A stretch of 64,000 nt of DNA from Brevibacillus humidisoli (GCF_020923435.1 NZ_CP087263.1:1383970-1447969); one strand, 5' to 3'; shown: positions 36,390-46,423, numbered from the stretch's first letter. Notes: generated from the letters alone by a model not told the origin. Numbers and translations: made by a program.

Positions 36390-36470
36390 CAGCCTCCCTC
36401 ACCATCAGTTGCAGGAAGCATCCTTATAGAAGGTACTGATGAGGTTTTGGCAGAAAGGTGAGTCTGGTTC

Positions 36471-37745
36471 ATGTTTGACTTGTTTACGTATGGACAGCAA
36501 TTGGAACCAATAGTAAAAGAAGTAGAGGAACAAATCGCCGACCGTCATCGCGAGATTGCGGCAGTGGTCGATTACAATCAATTGAAAGTGCTGCGCTCGT
36601 TCCAGAAGCATGAAGTGAACGAGTTTCACTTCGCTCCTTCTACTGGATATGGATACGACGATGTCGGTCGGGCCACACTGGAATCGATCTACGCTGATGT
36701 ATTTGGCGGTGAGGCAGCGTTGGTCCGCCCGCAGATCGTGTCGGGAACGCACGCGATCGCAATCTGCCTGTTTGGTATTTTGCGGCCGGGGGATGAGCTG
36801 TTGTACATCACCGGCAAACCGTATGATACGTTGGAGGAAGTGATCGGTGTACGCGGCGAAGGGCAAGGCTCGCTCAAAGAGTACGGGATTTCCTACCAGG
36901 CGGTAGCATTGAGGGAAGACGGTGAGGTGGACCTGCGGGGTGTTGCGGAGGCGATCACTCCGGCGACCAAGGTGATCGGCATTCAGCGCTCCAGAGGATA
37001 CGCTGACCGCCCGTCCTTTTCCATCGCCAAGCTGGCTGAGATGATCCGGTTCGTCAAGGAGATCAACCCTGAACTGGTCGTGTTTGTCGACAACTGCTAC
37101 GGCGAGTTTACGGAGCAGCAAGAACCGCTGCAGGTGGGAGCTGACATCATGGCCGGGTCACTGATCAAAAATCCCGGCGGGGGGATTGTCAAGACAGGCG
37201 GCTACGTGGTGGGCCGAGCCGATCTTGTGCGGTTGGCATCGTATCGCATGGCTGCTCCCGGGATCGGAGCCGAGGGTGGAGCCTCGCTCTATTCGCTGCA
37301 TGAGATGTACCAAGGCTTTTTTCTCGCTCCCCATGTCGTCGGTGAAGCGTTGAAGGGAGCTGTCTTTTCTTCCGCTCTACTGGAGCGGCTCGGTTTTCGC
37401 ACCAACCCGCTCTGGCACGAACCACGAACCGATTTGATTCAGTCAGTTGAGTTCGGTTCGGCCGATCGCCTGATCGCTTTTTGCCAAGGGATTCAGAAAG
37501 CAGCCCCGGTCGATGCCCACGTCACTCCCTATCCGAGCGAGATGCCGGGCTATGCCGATCCGGTGATCATGGCGGCGGGAACCTTTATCCAGGGGTCCAG
37601 CATCGAGTTTTCCGCTGACGGACCAATCCGACCGCCCTATCTCGGGTTTGTGCAGGGAGGATTGACTTACTCGCACGTTAAAGTGGGGATTCTGACCGCG
37701 CTGGACGAGATGTTGAAAAAAAATCTGCTCAACCTACAGCAGTAA
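36471..37745 (+). CDS. ynbB: methionine gamma-lyase-like PLP protein (YnbB, aluminium-resistance family)
   Basis: 424 residues. Family of PLP enzymes once named aluminium-resistance proteins. Seen here: EFHFAPSTGYGYDDVGR at the start, VSGTHAIAICLFGIL, VDNCYGEFTE and the lysine in GSLIKNPGGGI. The substrate is not established. AAAGGTGA precedes the ATG. It follows hflX as in B. subtilis. Confidence 0.88.
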   Translation: MFDLFTYGQQLEPIVKEVEEQIADRHREIAAVVDYNQLKVLRSFQKHEVNEFHFAPSTGYGYDDVGRATLESIYADVFGGEAALVRPQIVSGTHAIAICLFGILRPGDELLYITGKPYDTLEEVIGVRGEGQGSLKEYGISYQAVALREDGEVDLRGVAEAITPATKVIGIQRSRGYADRPSFSIAKLAEMIRFVKEINPELVVFVDNCYGEFTEQQEPLQVGADIMAGSLIKNPGGGIVKTGGYVVGRADLVRLASYRMAAPGIGAEGGASLYSLHEMYQGFFLAPHVVGEALKGAVFSSALLERLGFRTNPLWHEPRTDLIQSVEFGSADRLIAFCQGIQKAAPVDAHVTPYPSEMPGYADPVIMAAGTFIQGSSIEFSADGPIRPPYLGFVQGGLTYSHVKVGILTALDEMLKKNLLNLQQ

Positions 37746-37784
37746 AACGAGATTGAGATGAAGATATGGGAAGGAGCGATTCGG

Positions 37785-38579
37785 ATGAAGCAATACCTGG
37801 ACCTTTGCCGTAGAATTCTGGAGGAAGGAACGAAAAAAGAGGACCGGACAGGTACGGGAACGATCAGTGTCTTCGGCCATCAGATGCGGTTTGACTTAAG
37901 TGAGGGGTTTCCGCTGTTGACGACCAAAAAACTGCACACCAAGTCAATTGTCCATGAACTGCTCTGGTTTTTGATGGGCAGCACCAATATCCGCTACCTG
38001 CAGGAGCATAATGTCCGCATCTGGAATGAGTGGGCAGACGAAAACGGTGATTTAGGACCAGTCTATGGCAAACAGTGGCGTTCGTTTAGCGGGCCTAATG
38101 GCCAGACAGTGGACCAGATTCAGTGGGTGGTGGAGGAAATCAAACGAAATCCCGACTCCCGCCGTCTCGTGGTGAGTGCGTGGAATCCGACTGAACTGGA
38201 TCAGATGGCTTTGCCTCCCTGTCACTGCCTGTTTCAATTCTACGTCGCGGAAGGGCGGTTGTCGTGTCAGCTCTATCAGCGAAGCGGCGATACGTTTTTG
38301 GGCATTCCCTTTAACATCGCCAGCTATGCTTTGCTGACCTGCATGGTTGCTCATGTGACCGAGCTCAAACCGGGCGAGTTTGTCCATACGATCGGGGATG
38401 CTCATCTCTATCTCAACCATCTGGAGCAGGTAAAAGAACAGCTCGCCCGGGAACCGCTGCCGCTGCCGACGTTAAAGCTCAATCCCGAGGTTCGCTCGAT
38501 TACGGACTTTACGTATGACGACATCCAGTTTGTCAACTACCAGGCCCATCCGCACATCAAAGGGAGCGTTTCCGTATGA
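37785..38579 (+). CDS. thyA: thymidylate synthase (ThyA type)
   Basis: 264 residues, the E. coli-type length. Methylates dUMP to dTMP using methylene-tetrahydrofolate. [18 protein letters not shown], the catalytic cysteine in [11 protein letters not shown] and [18 protein letters not shown] are all present. ATG 37785 has AAGGAG 8 bases upstream. The stop overlaps the start of dfrA (ATGA), so the two are translationally coupled. The pair lies between ynbB and glnR, an insertion compared with B. subtilis. Confidence 0.96.
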   Translation: MKQYLDLCRRILEEGTKKEDRTGTGTISVFGHQMRFDLSEGFPLLTTKKLHTKSIVHELLWFLMGSTNIRYLQEHNVRIWNEWADENGDLGPVYGKQWRSFSGPNGQTVDQIQWVVEEIKRNPDSRRLVVSAWNPTELDQMALPPCHCLFQFYVAEGRLSCQLYQRSGDTFLGIPFNIASYALLTCMVAHVTELKPGEFVHTIGDAHLYLNHLEQVKEQLAREPLPLPTLKLNPEVRSITDFTYDDIQFVNYQAHPHIKGSVSV

Positions 38580-39049
38580 TCAGCATGATTGTGGCTTACG
38601 CCAATGGACAGGTGATCGCCAAGGATGGGCAAATGCCTTGGCATCTGCCAGCCGATCTCCGACATGTAAAAGAGCTAACCACTGGACAGACGATCGTGAT
38701 GGGACGCAGAACATTTGAGTCGATCGGTCGTCCCCTGCCCAATCGGCGCAACGTCGTCCTTACCCGCAGCCGTGACTTCTCTGCCCCGGGAGTGGATGTG
38801 GTACATAGCAAAGAAGAGGTGCTCGCCTTGGGCCATGTCTTTATCTTTGGCGGTGCTGAGTTGTACGCGCAGTTTTTGGATGTTGTCGACAGGCTGTATA
38901 TCACTGAGATTGATCTGGATACGGAGGGCGATACGTTTTTTCCGGAGTGGGACCGCAATGCGTTTGAGCTTGTGGAGAAGCGGGAAGGCATAGTGGATGA
39001 GAAGAACCGTTATCCGCATACGTTTTATCTCTACGAGCGTAGACGCTAG
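38576..39049 (+). CDS. dfrA: dihydrofolate reductase
   Basis: 157 residues. Reduces the dihydrofolate made by ThyA. The [25 protein letters not shown] start (given here by its first 20: [20 protein letters not shown]), [16 protein letters not shown] and [12 protein letters not shown] are the folate- and NADPH-binding segments. It overlaps thyA by 4 bases and is followed by a strong terminator. Confidence 0.95.
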   Translation: MISMIVAYANGQVIAKDGQMPWHLPADLRHVKELTTGQTIVMGRRTFESIGRPLPNRRNVVLTRSRDFSAPGVDVVHSKEEVLALGHVFIFGGAELYAQFLDVVDRLYITEIDLDTEGDTFFPEWDRNAFELVEKREGIVDEKNRYPHTFYLYERRR

Positions 39050-39123
39050 CTCAAACACGTTTGTCCCCAGTGTGGTTTCTGGATCTGATATCAAATCATT
39101 GTCGCGGTTACAGCTGCTTGATT

Positions 39124-39172
39124 GCCTTAAATGGCATGCCTGCCAGAGGAATGTCGTTTAAGGCTTTTTTTG
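39124..39172 (+). terminator. terminator of thyA-dfrA
   Basis: Stem GCCTTAAA with TTTAAGGC, with a 25-base loop that can itself fold, followed by TTTTTTT. The rest of the gene-free stretch 39050-39389 holds the glnRA promoter listed separately. Confidence 0.8.
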
Positions 39173-39289
39173 TGGGTAAGATGGATCAAAAAAGGGTAAA
39201 GTCAGAGAAAAGCGGATGAGAAAGGAGTCTGCTTCGGTTCTCTCTGGTAGGGTTAGGTATCGAGTGACGGGAATATGTTAAGATTTCTG

Positions 39290-39339
39290 TGTAAGTTTTT
39301 ATTACGTGTATTGACAGCTTTTCTTCCTGTGGTTATAAT
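39290..39339 (+). promoter_or_regulatory. glnRA promoter with GlnR/TnrA box
   Basis: TTGACA at 39311-39316 and TATAAT at 39334-39339 with a 17-base spacer form a perfect sigma-A promoter. Just upstream, 39290-39306 reads TGTAA-N7-TTACG, one base from the GlnR/TnrA consensus TGTNA-N7-TNACA. A box next to the -35 is the arrangement by which GlnR represses glnRA in B. subtilis. Confidence 0.85.
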
Positions 39340-39389
39340 GAAGACAGTTTCAAGGAGAGCTGAGTGTGACAGGAGGGAGGATTACAGGG

Positions 39390-39800
39390 ATGAGCGATAA
39401 TATTCGCCGAAACATGGCCCTCTTTCCCATGGGCATTGTGATGAAACTGACGGATCTGACAGCACGCCAGATTCGCTATTACGAGCAGCATGAATTGATT
39501 CATCCGGCCCGAACGGAAGGAAAGCAGCGTCTATTTTCTTTTAACGATGTGGACCGGCTGCTGGAAATCAAGGCACTCATCGAGCAAGGGTTGAACATAG
39601 CGGGGATCAAGCAGGTGATCAGCATGAAGGGTGAGCCTGCCGAGAGGACAGAAATCACCAATAAGTCGGAGCAGGCGAGAAAAGAACTGACCGACAAGCA
39701 GCTGCATCAACTGCTGAAGCAGCAACTGCTCCATCCCGGTTCTTCGCGGATGGGTGACACAGCCCTGATCCGTGGGGAATTGTCCCGCTTTTTTCACTAA
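39390..39800 (+). CDS. glnR: glutamine synthetase repressor GlnR (MerR family)
   Basis: 136 residues. An N-terminal MerR-type winged helix (VMKLTDLTARQIRYYEQHEL, then FSFNDVDRLLEIKALIEQG) and a C-terminal tail that in GlnR senses feedback-inhibited glutamine synthetase. It represses its own operon when nitrogen is plentiful. ATG 39390 is chosen, with AGGAGGGAGG upstream. Followed 30 bases later by glnA. Confidence 0.94.
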   Translation: MSDNIRRNMALFPMGIVMKLTDLTARQIRYYEQHELIHPARTEGKQRLFSFNDVDRLLEIKALIEQGLNIAGIKQVISMKGEPAERTEITNKSEQARKELTDKQLHQLLKQQLLHPGSSRMGDTALIRGELSRFFH

Positions 39801-39830
39801 TTCATCAGCAAACGGTAGGAGGAGAAAACG

Positions 39831-41165
39831 ATGAGCAAGTACACCAGAGAAGACATTCTGCGCTTGGCCAAGGAAGAAAACGTCAAGTACATCCGCTTGC
39901 AGTTCACTGACCTGATGGGCGTAATCAAGAACGTGGAGATCCCGCTTTCTCAGCTGCCCAAAGCACTGGACAACAAGATGATGTTTGACGGTTCTTCTAT
40001 CGAAGGGTTTGTTCGCATCGAGGAGTCGGATATGTACCTGTATCCGGATCTGGACACTTGGGTAGTCTTTCCGTGGGGAACCGAAGAAGGCAAAGTAGCC
40101 CGCCTCATCTGTGATATCTACATGCCGGACGGCACTCCGTTTGAAGGGGATCCACGCTACATCCTGAAGCGCACCCTGAAAGAAGCGGAAGAGTTGGGCT
40201 TCACTGCTTTCAACGTTGGACCGGAACCTGAGTTCTTCCTGTTCAGACTGGACGAAAAAGGGGATCCGACGCTTACGCTGAACGACCAAGGCGGTTACTT
40301 CGACTTTGCGCCGCTAGATCTGGGTGAGAACTGCCGTCGTGACATCGTGCTTACGCTGGAAAAAATGGGCTTTGAAGTGGAAGCTTCTCACCACGAAGTG
40401 GCTCCCGGTCAGCACGAAATCGACTTTAAATACGCCAATGCCGTGCAATCGGCCGACGAGATTGCAACCTTTAAACTGGTAGTTAAAACGATTGCTCGTC
40501 AGCATGGGCTGCACGCCACCTTTATGCCGAAGCCGTTGTTCGGGGTAAACGGATCCGGCATGCACTGCCACCAATCGCTGTTCCGTGGCAACGAAAATGC
40601 TTTTTACGATGAATCCGATCCGCTCGGCCTGAGTGAGACAGCCAAGCACTATCTGGCAGGTATTCTGGCACACGCTCGCGGGTTTGCTGCCATCACCAAT
40701 CCGCTGGTTAACTCCTATAAGCGCCTGGTGCCTGGCTATGAAGCGCCATGCTATGTCGCTTGGTCGGCGAAAAACCGTTCGCCTCTGGTGCGGATTCCGG
40801 CGTCCCGCGGTCTGAGTACGCGGATTGAGGTGCGCAACCCTGACCCGGCTTCCAACCCGTACCTGGCACTTGCTGTCATGCTGAAAGCGGGACTGGACGG
40901 AATCAAGAACAAGCTGGCACTGCCTGCGGCGATTGACCGCAACATCTACGTGATGACCGAAGATGAGCGGGAAGCTAGCGGTATCGAGAGCCTGCCTTCT
41001 ACGCTGAAGGAAGCAATTGAAAGCCTGAAAGCTGATCCGGTGATTTGTGAAGCTCTTGGTGAACACGCGCTGGTTCATTTCGTAGAAGCAAAAGAAATCG
41101 AATGGGACATGTTCCGCACACGCGTCCACGATTGGGAGCGCGAACAGTACATGAGTACCTATTAA
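39831..41165 (+). CDS. glnA: glutamine synthetase type I (alpha)
   Basis: 444 residues. Makes glutamine from glutamate, ammonia and ATP. Motifs: [71 protein letters not shown]. The length and lack of the adenylylation-site insert match the GSI-alpha type that is controlled by feedback inhibition and by GlnR binding. It is the second gene of the glnRA operon. Confidence 0.97.
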   Translation: MSKYTREDILRLAKEENVKYIRLQFTDLMGVIKNVEIPLSQLPKALDNKMMFDGSSIEGFVRIEESDMYLYPDLDTWVVFPWGTEEGKVARLICDIYMPDGTPFEGDPRYILKRTLKEAEELGFTAFNVGPEPEFFLFRLDEKGDPTLTLNDQGGYFDFAPLDLGENCRRDIVLTLEKMGFEVEASHHEVAPGQHEIDFKYANAVQSADEIATFKLVVKTIARQHGLHATFMPKPLFGVNGSGMHCHQSLFRGNENAFYDESDPLGLSETAKHYLAGILAHARGFAAITNPLVNSYKRLVPGYEAPCYVAWSAKNRSPLVRIPASRGLSTRIEVRNPDPASNPYLALAVMLKAGLDGIKNKLALPAAIDRNIYVMTEDEREASGIESLPSTLKEAIESLKADPVICEALGEHALVHFVEAKEIEWDMFRTRVHDWEREQYMSTY

Positions 41166-41178
41166 TCGCATAATTGCC

Positions 41179-41214
41179 GCACCCCTTGCGCCTGCTGGCG
41201 CGGGGGTGTTTTGC
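41179..41214 (+). terminator. terminator of glnRA
   Basis: CACCCC...GCGCC pairs with GGCGC...GGGGTG and is followed by TTTT. Confidence 0.85.
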
Positions 41215-41467
41215 TTTTCGCTCTCCATTTTCCAAGAAAAGAGAGGCGGAAAGCCTGAAAAGAGAGAGTTCACCGTCTGACTTCAGCAACAGTTAGCTGG
41301 GTGGAGTCAGGGCGACGGTGTATTTGCGCGCTCAAACAGACTGAAGAATCACAAGACCGGCCGCCCCATACGCACGTCGCAAATCCTCTGAACATGGGCA
41401 TTGTCAACTCACGTTTACCACCGAATCCTACACGTTGCCTCATCTGGTATGCAGCATCTCAGGAAGG

Positions 41468-42430
41468 TTACTGTATTTGCAGAACAGCTAGAGATGGAGA
41501 TTGATATTCCGTAGGTTGATTCAACTCCGTTTGTACAACGCGAAGACTGATGATATCGCCAGCAGCAAGGGTTTGTTGAATCGTAATGGAAACGGTCTGT
41601 GGGGGAATTGTTGAGAAAATCGGACCGATTCCAGTGTCCCCAACAAATATCTGAAAATCTGCAGCAACGGAAACATGGTTTAGGTTTGCAGAGATTTGGT
41701 ATACTCCAGTATCGAGCACGGTTATGGTATTGGTTGCGACATCGGGAATCGTGTTCAGTGCAGGACCGCTCGTAACAAAATCAATAAGATCGTCAGCTAG
41801 AGCAGTACCTGAACCAGAATAAAGCGATCCGAAGCCCAAAAGGGGCCCTGGGTCGCCCTGAGGTCCCGGAGGTCCAGCGGGCCCTGGTTCACCTTGAGGT
41901 CCGGGGGGTCCTGCAGGTCCTGGCTCACCCTGAGGTCCCGGAGGTCCGGCAGGTCCTGGCTCACCCTGAGGTCCCGGAGGTCCGGCAGGTCCTGGCTCAC
42001 CCTGAGGTCCCGGAGGTCCAGCGGGTCCTGGCTCACCCTGAGGTCCCGGAGGTCCAGCGGGTCCTGGCTCACCTTGAGGTCCCGGAGGTCCAGCAGGTCC
42101 TGGCTCACCCTCATATCCTGGAGGTCCAGGCGGCCCTGGAGGTCCCGGCATTCCCGGAGGTCCAGCAGGCCCTGGAGGCCCTTGCATCCCTGGAGGTCCA
42201 GCAGGTCCTTGCATTCCCTGAGGTCCTGGGGGGCCTTGTTCTCCCCAAGGCCCTCGAGGTCCCCTAGGTCCCCGTATTCCTCGAGGCCCTCGAGGCCCCC
42301 GTGGCCCTGGCTTTCCATATCGGTGTCTTCCACCCTTCCGAACTTTAAAAACAAACGACTTCGTTTTTGGTGCGCCACAACTTATTCTGAAAATTTTATC
42401 CTTGCCTCTTCTTCGTTTAGGACATCTCAG
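41468..42430 (-). CDS. collagen-like repeat protein, probable exosporium/spore-surface protein
   Basis: About 320 residues from the proposed CTG start. The order is: a short N-terminal region with two cysteines (RCPKRRRG ... RISCGAPK), ~55 Gly-X-Y triplets including seven copies of [12 protein letters not shown], and a C-terminal beta-rich domain (~125 residues, from [10 protein letters not shown] to SLAVLQIQ) like the trimerising domain of BclA-type proteins. No signal peptide. The first ATG in frame (42538) has no ribosome site, whereas AGGAGGTGAT (SD core 42439-42444) is followed 8 bases on by CTG (42430), with no ATG, GTG or TTG at usable spacing in frame. A CATAATGTA lies just upstream. 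Presumed mother-cell expressed. Confidence 0.78.
   Translation of the reverse strand: MRCPKRRRGKDKIFRISCGAPKTKSFVFKVRKGGRHRYGKPGPRGPRGPRGIRGPRGPRGPWGEQGPPGPQGMQGPAGPPGMQGPPGPAGPPGMPGPPGPPGPPGYEGEPGPAGPPGPQGEPGPAGPPGPQGEPGPAGPPGPQGEPGPAGPPGPQGEPGPAGPPGPQGEPGPAGPPGPQGEPGPAGPPGPQGDPGPLLGFGSLYSGSGTALADDLIDFVTSGPALNTIPDVATNTITVLDTGVYQISANLNHVSVAADFQIFVGDTGIGPIFSTIPPQTVSITIQQTLAAGDIISLRVVQTELNQPTEYQSPSLAVLQIQ
41838..42115. repeat. 36-base tandem repeats encoding [12 protein letters not shown]
   Basis: Seven nearly identical 36-base units inside the collagen-like gene, differing by a few synonymous changes. Such arrays change length by slippage, and between strains. It is coding sequence, not CRISPR. 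Confidence 0.85.
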
Positions 42431-42463
42431 AATAATCACCTCCTGTGATATAGTTACATTATG
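42428..42463 (-). promoter_or_regulatory. sigma-K-like -10, strong Shine-Dalgarno and CTG start of the collagen-like gene
   Basis: On the minus strand, CATAATGTA (42455-42463) fits the sigma-K -10 CATANNNTA; no AC is found at the right -35 distance. Ten bases on comes the AGGAGG core, and 8 bases after that CTG at 42430-42428. The only nearby ATG is out of frame and stops after two codons. Confidence 0.42.
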
Positions 42464-42668
42464 GAAGGGCTCTTGAGTTGGAATGGAGTTGTACCTAGTT
42501 GGCTCGGTAATTTTTGAAATAGCGCAAATGTCATCCATTTAAGCAACAATGAACCATCTTTTCCTCTTTACTTCCAATTATTCTGCTCCCGTTTCCGCAG
42601 CGGAGCAGGGACTTTTATCGATCCAAGGGATTGACAGATAAAGAAGAATCGGGTAATGTTGCTTTTGA

Positions 42669-42680
42669 TTAGTCGACTAA
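42669..42680. promoter_or_regulatory. candidate MarR operator palindrome
   Basis: TTAGTCGACTAA is a perfect 12-base palindrome 19 bases before the TTG start of the MarR-family gene, in the position expected for autorepression. Confidence 0.5.
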
Positions 42681-42698
42681 CTAACGGGAGGCAGACAG

Positions 42699-43148
42699 TT
42701 GGAATTTCACTATTCGGATGCCTTGACGCACTTGATGGGGCACGTGTTAAAGCTCCATCGGGAGAATGTGGATTTTCTGATTCAAGCGTATGATGTATAT
42801 CCTGGCCAGCCACCGCTGCTGATGCGGCTAGTAGAGAAGGACGGTCAGGTTCAGAAAGAGCTGGCCAGTCGATTGAGCATCAAGCCAGCTACACTGACGG
42901 TGATGGTGAACCGAATGGAAAAAAACGGGCTGGTCTTACGAAAACCGGACCCTGTCGATCAAAGGGTATCTCGTGTTTTTCTCACTGACAAAGGCCGCCG
43001 TGCCGCAGAAGCAGTCACCCAAGCCTTGTCCGTGATTGAATCTGCTTGTCTTCAACATGTAGATGAGGAGGAGAAGCGACTGTTGCGGCGGTTGCTGCAG
43101 CAGATGTACCGAAACCTGGAAGAATTCAAGCGAGAGCAGCAGCGTTAA
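42699..43148 (+). CDS. MarR-family transcriptional regulator
   Basis: 149 residues. The winged helix (KELASRLSIKPATLTVMVNRM, given by its core LSIKPATLTVMVNRMEKNG) and the wing LRKPDPVDQRVSRVFLTDKG are typical of MarR. The start is TTG 42699 with GGGAGG 7 bases upstream. It probably controls itself and the efflux gene 75 bases downstream. Confidence 0.9.
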   Translation: MEFHYSDALTHLMGHVLKLHRENVDFLIQAYDVYPGQPPLLMRLVEKDGQVQKELASRLSIKPATLTVMVNRMEKNGLVLRKPDPVDQRVSRVFLTDKGRRAAEAVTQALSVIESACLQHVDEEEKRLLRRLLQQMYRNLEEFKREQQR

Positions 43149-43223
43149 CGTGAATACAGACAGAAGCGCACGAACTGCAAGGACTAGGAGAAACCATCTT
43201 GTAAAGGAAGGGTATGAAGAGAC

Positions 43224-44453
43224 ATGAGCAACCTCGCGGGGATCGATACGGCTGTCCAGTCGTCGACGCGTTCGCGTCGCTTGTGGATGGCGGTGATCTT
43301 GGGGTCATTAGCGGCATTTGGCCCTTTGTCGATCGATATGTATTTGCCGTCTTTACCAACTATTGCGAAAGATTTGCATACAAGCACATCGCTGACACAG
43401 CTCAGCCTGACGTTTTTCCTACTGGGCCTCTCGCTGGGTCAACTGCTTGTCGGACCGATCAGCGATGTGCGGGGACGACGTACCCCGCTGCTGATTGGAC
43501 TAGCGGTTTACGCTGCCGTCTCGCTGCTTTGCGCATTTAGTCCTTCTATCTGGGGATTGATTGCGCTACGGTTTGTTCAGGGGCTTGCCGGGGCGGCAGG
43601 AATTGTGATTTCTAGGGCCATCGTGCGAGATTTGTATTCCGGATCCGAGTTGACGAAGTTTTTTTCATTACTGATGCTGGTCAATGGAGCTGCACCCATT
43701 CTTGCTCCTATTGCAGGCGGGCAATTGATGCAGATAACGTCTTGGCCGGGCGTGTTCGTGATTCTCAGCGTCTGGGGGATGGTGATGCTGCTGGCTGTAC
43801 TGTTCGGTCTGCCGGAGACTCTGCCAGTCGAACGACGCTCAAAAGGGGGAATCAAGAACACGCTGAACACCTTCCGCAGCCTGCTGCGAGACCGGGTGTT
43901 CATGGGGTATGCGTGCTCACAGGGACTGGTCATCGCGGCGATGTTTGCCTATATATCCGGTTCGCCATTCGTCATTCAAAATCTCTTCGGAGCATCGCCC
44001 CAACTGTATAGTTTGTTCTTTGCGATCAATGGACTTGGCATCATTATCGCCAGCCAGTTGACGGGTAGGTTGGCGGGTCGAGTGGATGAGACCAAACTGC
44101 TCATCAGCGGTCTTGTCATTGCGGCGCTGGGTGCTACCGGGCTGCTGATCATGATTTTGTCGGGAGGTGGGCTGTATACGATTCTGCCGCCGCTGTTTTT
44201 GGTCGTATCCAGTGTAGGGATTGTCAGCACCACTACGTTTTCGCTGGCGATGCAGAATCAGGGGCAGTCGGCAGGCAGTGCATCGGCGCTGCTGGGGCTG
44301 ATGTCGTTCATTGCTGGTGGACTCGCGGCTCCACTAGTGGGCCTAGGGGGAAGCGATACGGCCATCCCGATGGGGGTCGTGATTGCTGTCGCAGATCTTG
44401 GTGCCGTCTTGTGCTTTATCACGATGGTTCGCCGCAGAAAAACGACAAGATGA
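43224..44453 (+). CDS. Bcr/CflA-family MFS drug efflux transporter
   Basis: 409 residues, twelve hydrophobic segments. The start LGSLAAFGPLSIDMYLPSLP and GQLLVGPISDVRGRRTPLLI (MFS motif A) are the hallmarks of the Bcr/CflA group of 12-TM proton-coupled exporters (bicyclomycin, chloramphenicol, sulfonamide in known members). The substrate here is unknown. The start is 43224; an out-of-frame ATG lies 10 bases before it. Paired with the MarR-like regulator. Confidence 0.9.
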   Translation: MSNLAGIDTAVQSSTRSRRLWMAVILGSLAAFGPLSIDMYLPSLPTIAKDLHTSTSLTQLSLTFFLLGLSLGQLLVGPISDVRGRRTPLLIGLAVYAAVSLLCAFSPSIWGLIALRFVQGLAGAAGIVISRAIVRDLYSGSELTKFFSLLMLVNGAAPILAPIAGGQLMQITSWPGVFVILSVWGMVMLLAVLFGLPETLPVERRSKGGIKNTLNTFRSLLRDRVFMGYACSQGLVIAAMFAYISGSPFVIQNLFGASPQLYSLFFAINGLGIIIASQLTGRLAGRVDETKLLISGLVIAALGATGLLIMILSGGGLYTILPPLFLVVSSVGIVSTTTFSLAMQNQGQSAGSASALLGLMSFIAGGLAAPLVGLGGSDTAIPMGVVIAVADLGAVLCFITMVRRRKTTR

Positions 44454-44574
44454 TCCCGTGCGACAGGGGGAAGAATCTTCGTAGGATGAAACTTTCCCCA
44501 CTTGGTTTACGTAAGATAAGAGAGTACCACACTTACACGTAACGGATCGAATGTTTTTCCGAGGAGGAAGCCAG

Positions 44575-45060
44575 ATGGAGATTTTTTTGTGGATCGTAAT
44601 CGTCGCTCTCTTCGTTCTTAGCATTGCCGGTATCTTTCTGCCAGTTCTGCCGGACACCGTGTTTTTGTGGGCCGGGTTTTTGCTTTATCACTTTTTCGTC
44701 GCCGACCCAGGCATGGGCCTGCCTGCTTCCTTTTGGTGGGGGATGGTCGTGCTAAGTATCATGCTGTTTGGCGCAGATCTGCTGACCAACCTGTATTTTG
44801 TAAAGAAGTACGGTGGTTCGAAGTGGTCTTCATTCGCCGCCGTTGTGGGTCTGCTGCTTGGTCTGCTCGTTTTTCCGCCGTTCGGGATGCTGATTCTGCC
44901 GTTTTTGCTCGTTCTGGCAGTCGAGATCGGACTGGAGAAAAAGAAACTGGACAGCGCGCTGAAAGTGGCGGTGGGGACACTGATTGCTTTTCTCGGCAGT
45001 ACCGTAGTCAAAATCGCGATTCAGCTTGCGATGATCGCTTGGTTTTTCCTGGCATTGTAG
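44575..45060 (+). CDS. DUF456 membrane protein
   Basis: 161 residues, four to five hydrophobic segments. The sequence LFVLSIAGIFLPVLPDTVFL and FGADLLTNLYFVKKYGGSKWS match the DUF456 family, which has no known function. AGGAGG lies 7 bases before ATG 44575. Apparently transcribed alone. Confidence 0.8.
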   Translation: MEIFLWIVIVALFVLSIAGIFLPVLPDTVFLWAGFLLYHFFVADPGMGLPASFWWGMVVLSIMLFGADLLTNLYFVKKYGGSKWSSFAAVVGLLLGLLVFPPFGMLILPFLLVLAVEIGLEKKKLDSALKVAVGTLIAFLGSTVVKIAIQLAMIAWFFLAL

Positions 45061-45309
45061 TGTTTTGGCCGATGATGACCGACGATCAAGATCAATTCTG
45101 TCTCTGACGCCACAGACGAACAAGTTGAGATAGCAGGGTGCCCGTTGTCACCCGCTTCTTCACATCGCAGAAGAGGGACGATGTGACTGGATCAGTTCAG
45201 GCTTGAAACCTGGTGGATAGTCGGAGAAAATGACAATAGGTGGAGCCAAGCGGCGTGTCTCGACACCGTCATGGTGTAAACTGATCATCGCAAAAAGGAA
45301 GGAAGCTCG

Positions 45310-46308
45310 TTGAAGATAGGATACAGAACGATCAAGACGGCAGTCGGGACGGCATTGTCCATTTTTATTGCTCAGCAAGCAGGATTGACGTTTTACGCAG
45401 CCGCAGGAATTATCACCATATTGTGTGTGCAGGTGACAAGGAAAAAGTCGATCGTCACGGCGATTCACCGTCTGTTTGCCTGTTTGTTGGGATTGGTGAT
45501 CGGGGTTCTCTTTTTTGAGGGGCTGGGCTATCACCCTTATACGTTCGGACTTTTGCTGCTTGTCTTCATCCCGCTGATCGTTCGTCTGAAAGTGAACGAA
45601 GGTTTTGTCACCAGTGCCGTCGTGCTGCTGCACATCTATTCGTTGGAACGGGTCGACCTAGCGATTATCGCCAACGAATTGGCACTGCTTTCAATCGGGA
45701 TCGGCGTAGCGCTGCTGATGAACCTGCACATGCCTAGTGCAGAAAAGGAATTGCAGCGACTGCAGCAACAGGTGGAGCGCAATTTTGCCACCGTGCTGCG
45801 GGAATTCTGCTATTATCTGCGCAACGGCAGCAGCGACTGGGATGGTCGAGAGATGCTGGAAACGGTACAGCTGCTGGAACAGGCGATCCGTTTGTCGGTA
45901 CAGGACGTGGAGAATCGTCTGATCAAGCCGGAGGATGAATACTACCAGTATTTCACGATGCGGGCAAAACAGTTTGAGTTGCTGGAGCGGATGCTGCCCA
46001 TCGTCTCTTCACTCGATCAGCAGGTGCCTCAGGGAGGGCAGATTGCTGACTTTCTGGATCACTTGAGCCAGTCGATCCACCCTGGAAACACCGCTTATCT
46101 CTTTTTGGACAAGCTGAACGAGATGCGCAAGGAACTGCAGCAATCCCCGCTTCCCAAGACGAGAGAAGAGTTTGAAACTCGAGCTTCTCTGTTTTATCTG
46201 CTGCGGGAGATCGAACAGTATCTGCACATCAAGCATGAACTTGGCAGGGAAGAGAGAGCGGGCAACCACCATCGTGCTGGAGGGAATCTGGAAAAAGAAA
46301 CAAGCTGA
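45310..46308 (+). CDS. aromatic acid exporter family membrane protein (YqjA-like)
   Basis: 332 residues. The N-terminal half has about five hydrophobic segments (GYRTIKTAVGTALSIFIAQQ is the typical start of this family) and the C-terminal half is a helical cytoplasmic domain. Related to FUSC/ArAE proteins. The start is TTG 45310 with AAGGAAGG upstream. The 249 bases before it hold two possible hairpins (stems GGGTG/CACCC and CACATCG/CGATGTG) of unknown meaning. Confidence 0.78.
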   Translation: MKIGYRTIKTAVGTALSIFIAQQAGLTFYAAAGIITILCVQVTRKKSIVTAIHRLFACLLGLVIGVLFFEGLGYHPYTFGLLLLVFIPLIVRLKVNEGFVTSAVVLLHIYSLERVDLAIIANELALLSIGIGVALLMNLHMPSAEKELQRLQQQVERNFATVLREFCYYLRNGSSDWDGREMLETVQLLEQAIRLSVQDVENRLIKPEDEYYQYFTMRAKQFELLERMLPIVSSLDQQVPQGGQIADFLDHLSQSIHPGNTAYLFLDKLNEMRKELQQSPLPKTREEFETRASLFYLLREIEQYLHIKHELGREERAGNHHRAGGNLEKETS

Positions 46309-46342
46309 CACTGCAGGATGCAGATGTGTCAGCTTGTTTTTT
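46301..46342 (+). terminator. terminator of the YqjA-like gene
   Basis: A 10-bp perfect stem (AAGCTGACAC with GTGTCAGCTT) followed by GTTTTTTC. Confidence 0.85.
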
Positions 46343-46423
46343 CATTCATACAATTAAAGGTAGAACATATGTCACGCGTCCAACTTTTTCAATGCGGAAG
46401 GGAAGCTTGTCCGATGGGCTTCT

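Noticed and set aside
41838-42115. CRISPR-like regular repeats
   Set aside because: The 36-base units are directly tandem with no spacers and encode [12 protein letters not shown] in frame.
41894-42448. Long plus-strand frame opposite the collagen-like gene (Arg/Ser-rich repeats)
   Set aside because: It is the antisense shadow of the Gly-Pro repeats and has no ribosome-binding site.
45061-45309. Two hairpins as a riboswitch or T-box before the YqjA-like gene
   Set aside because: No T-box or known riboswitch motif; stems are short and no terminator follows.
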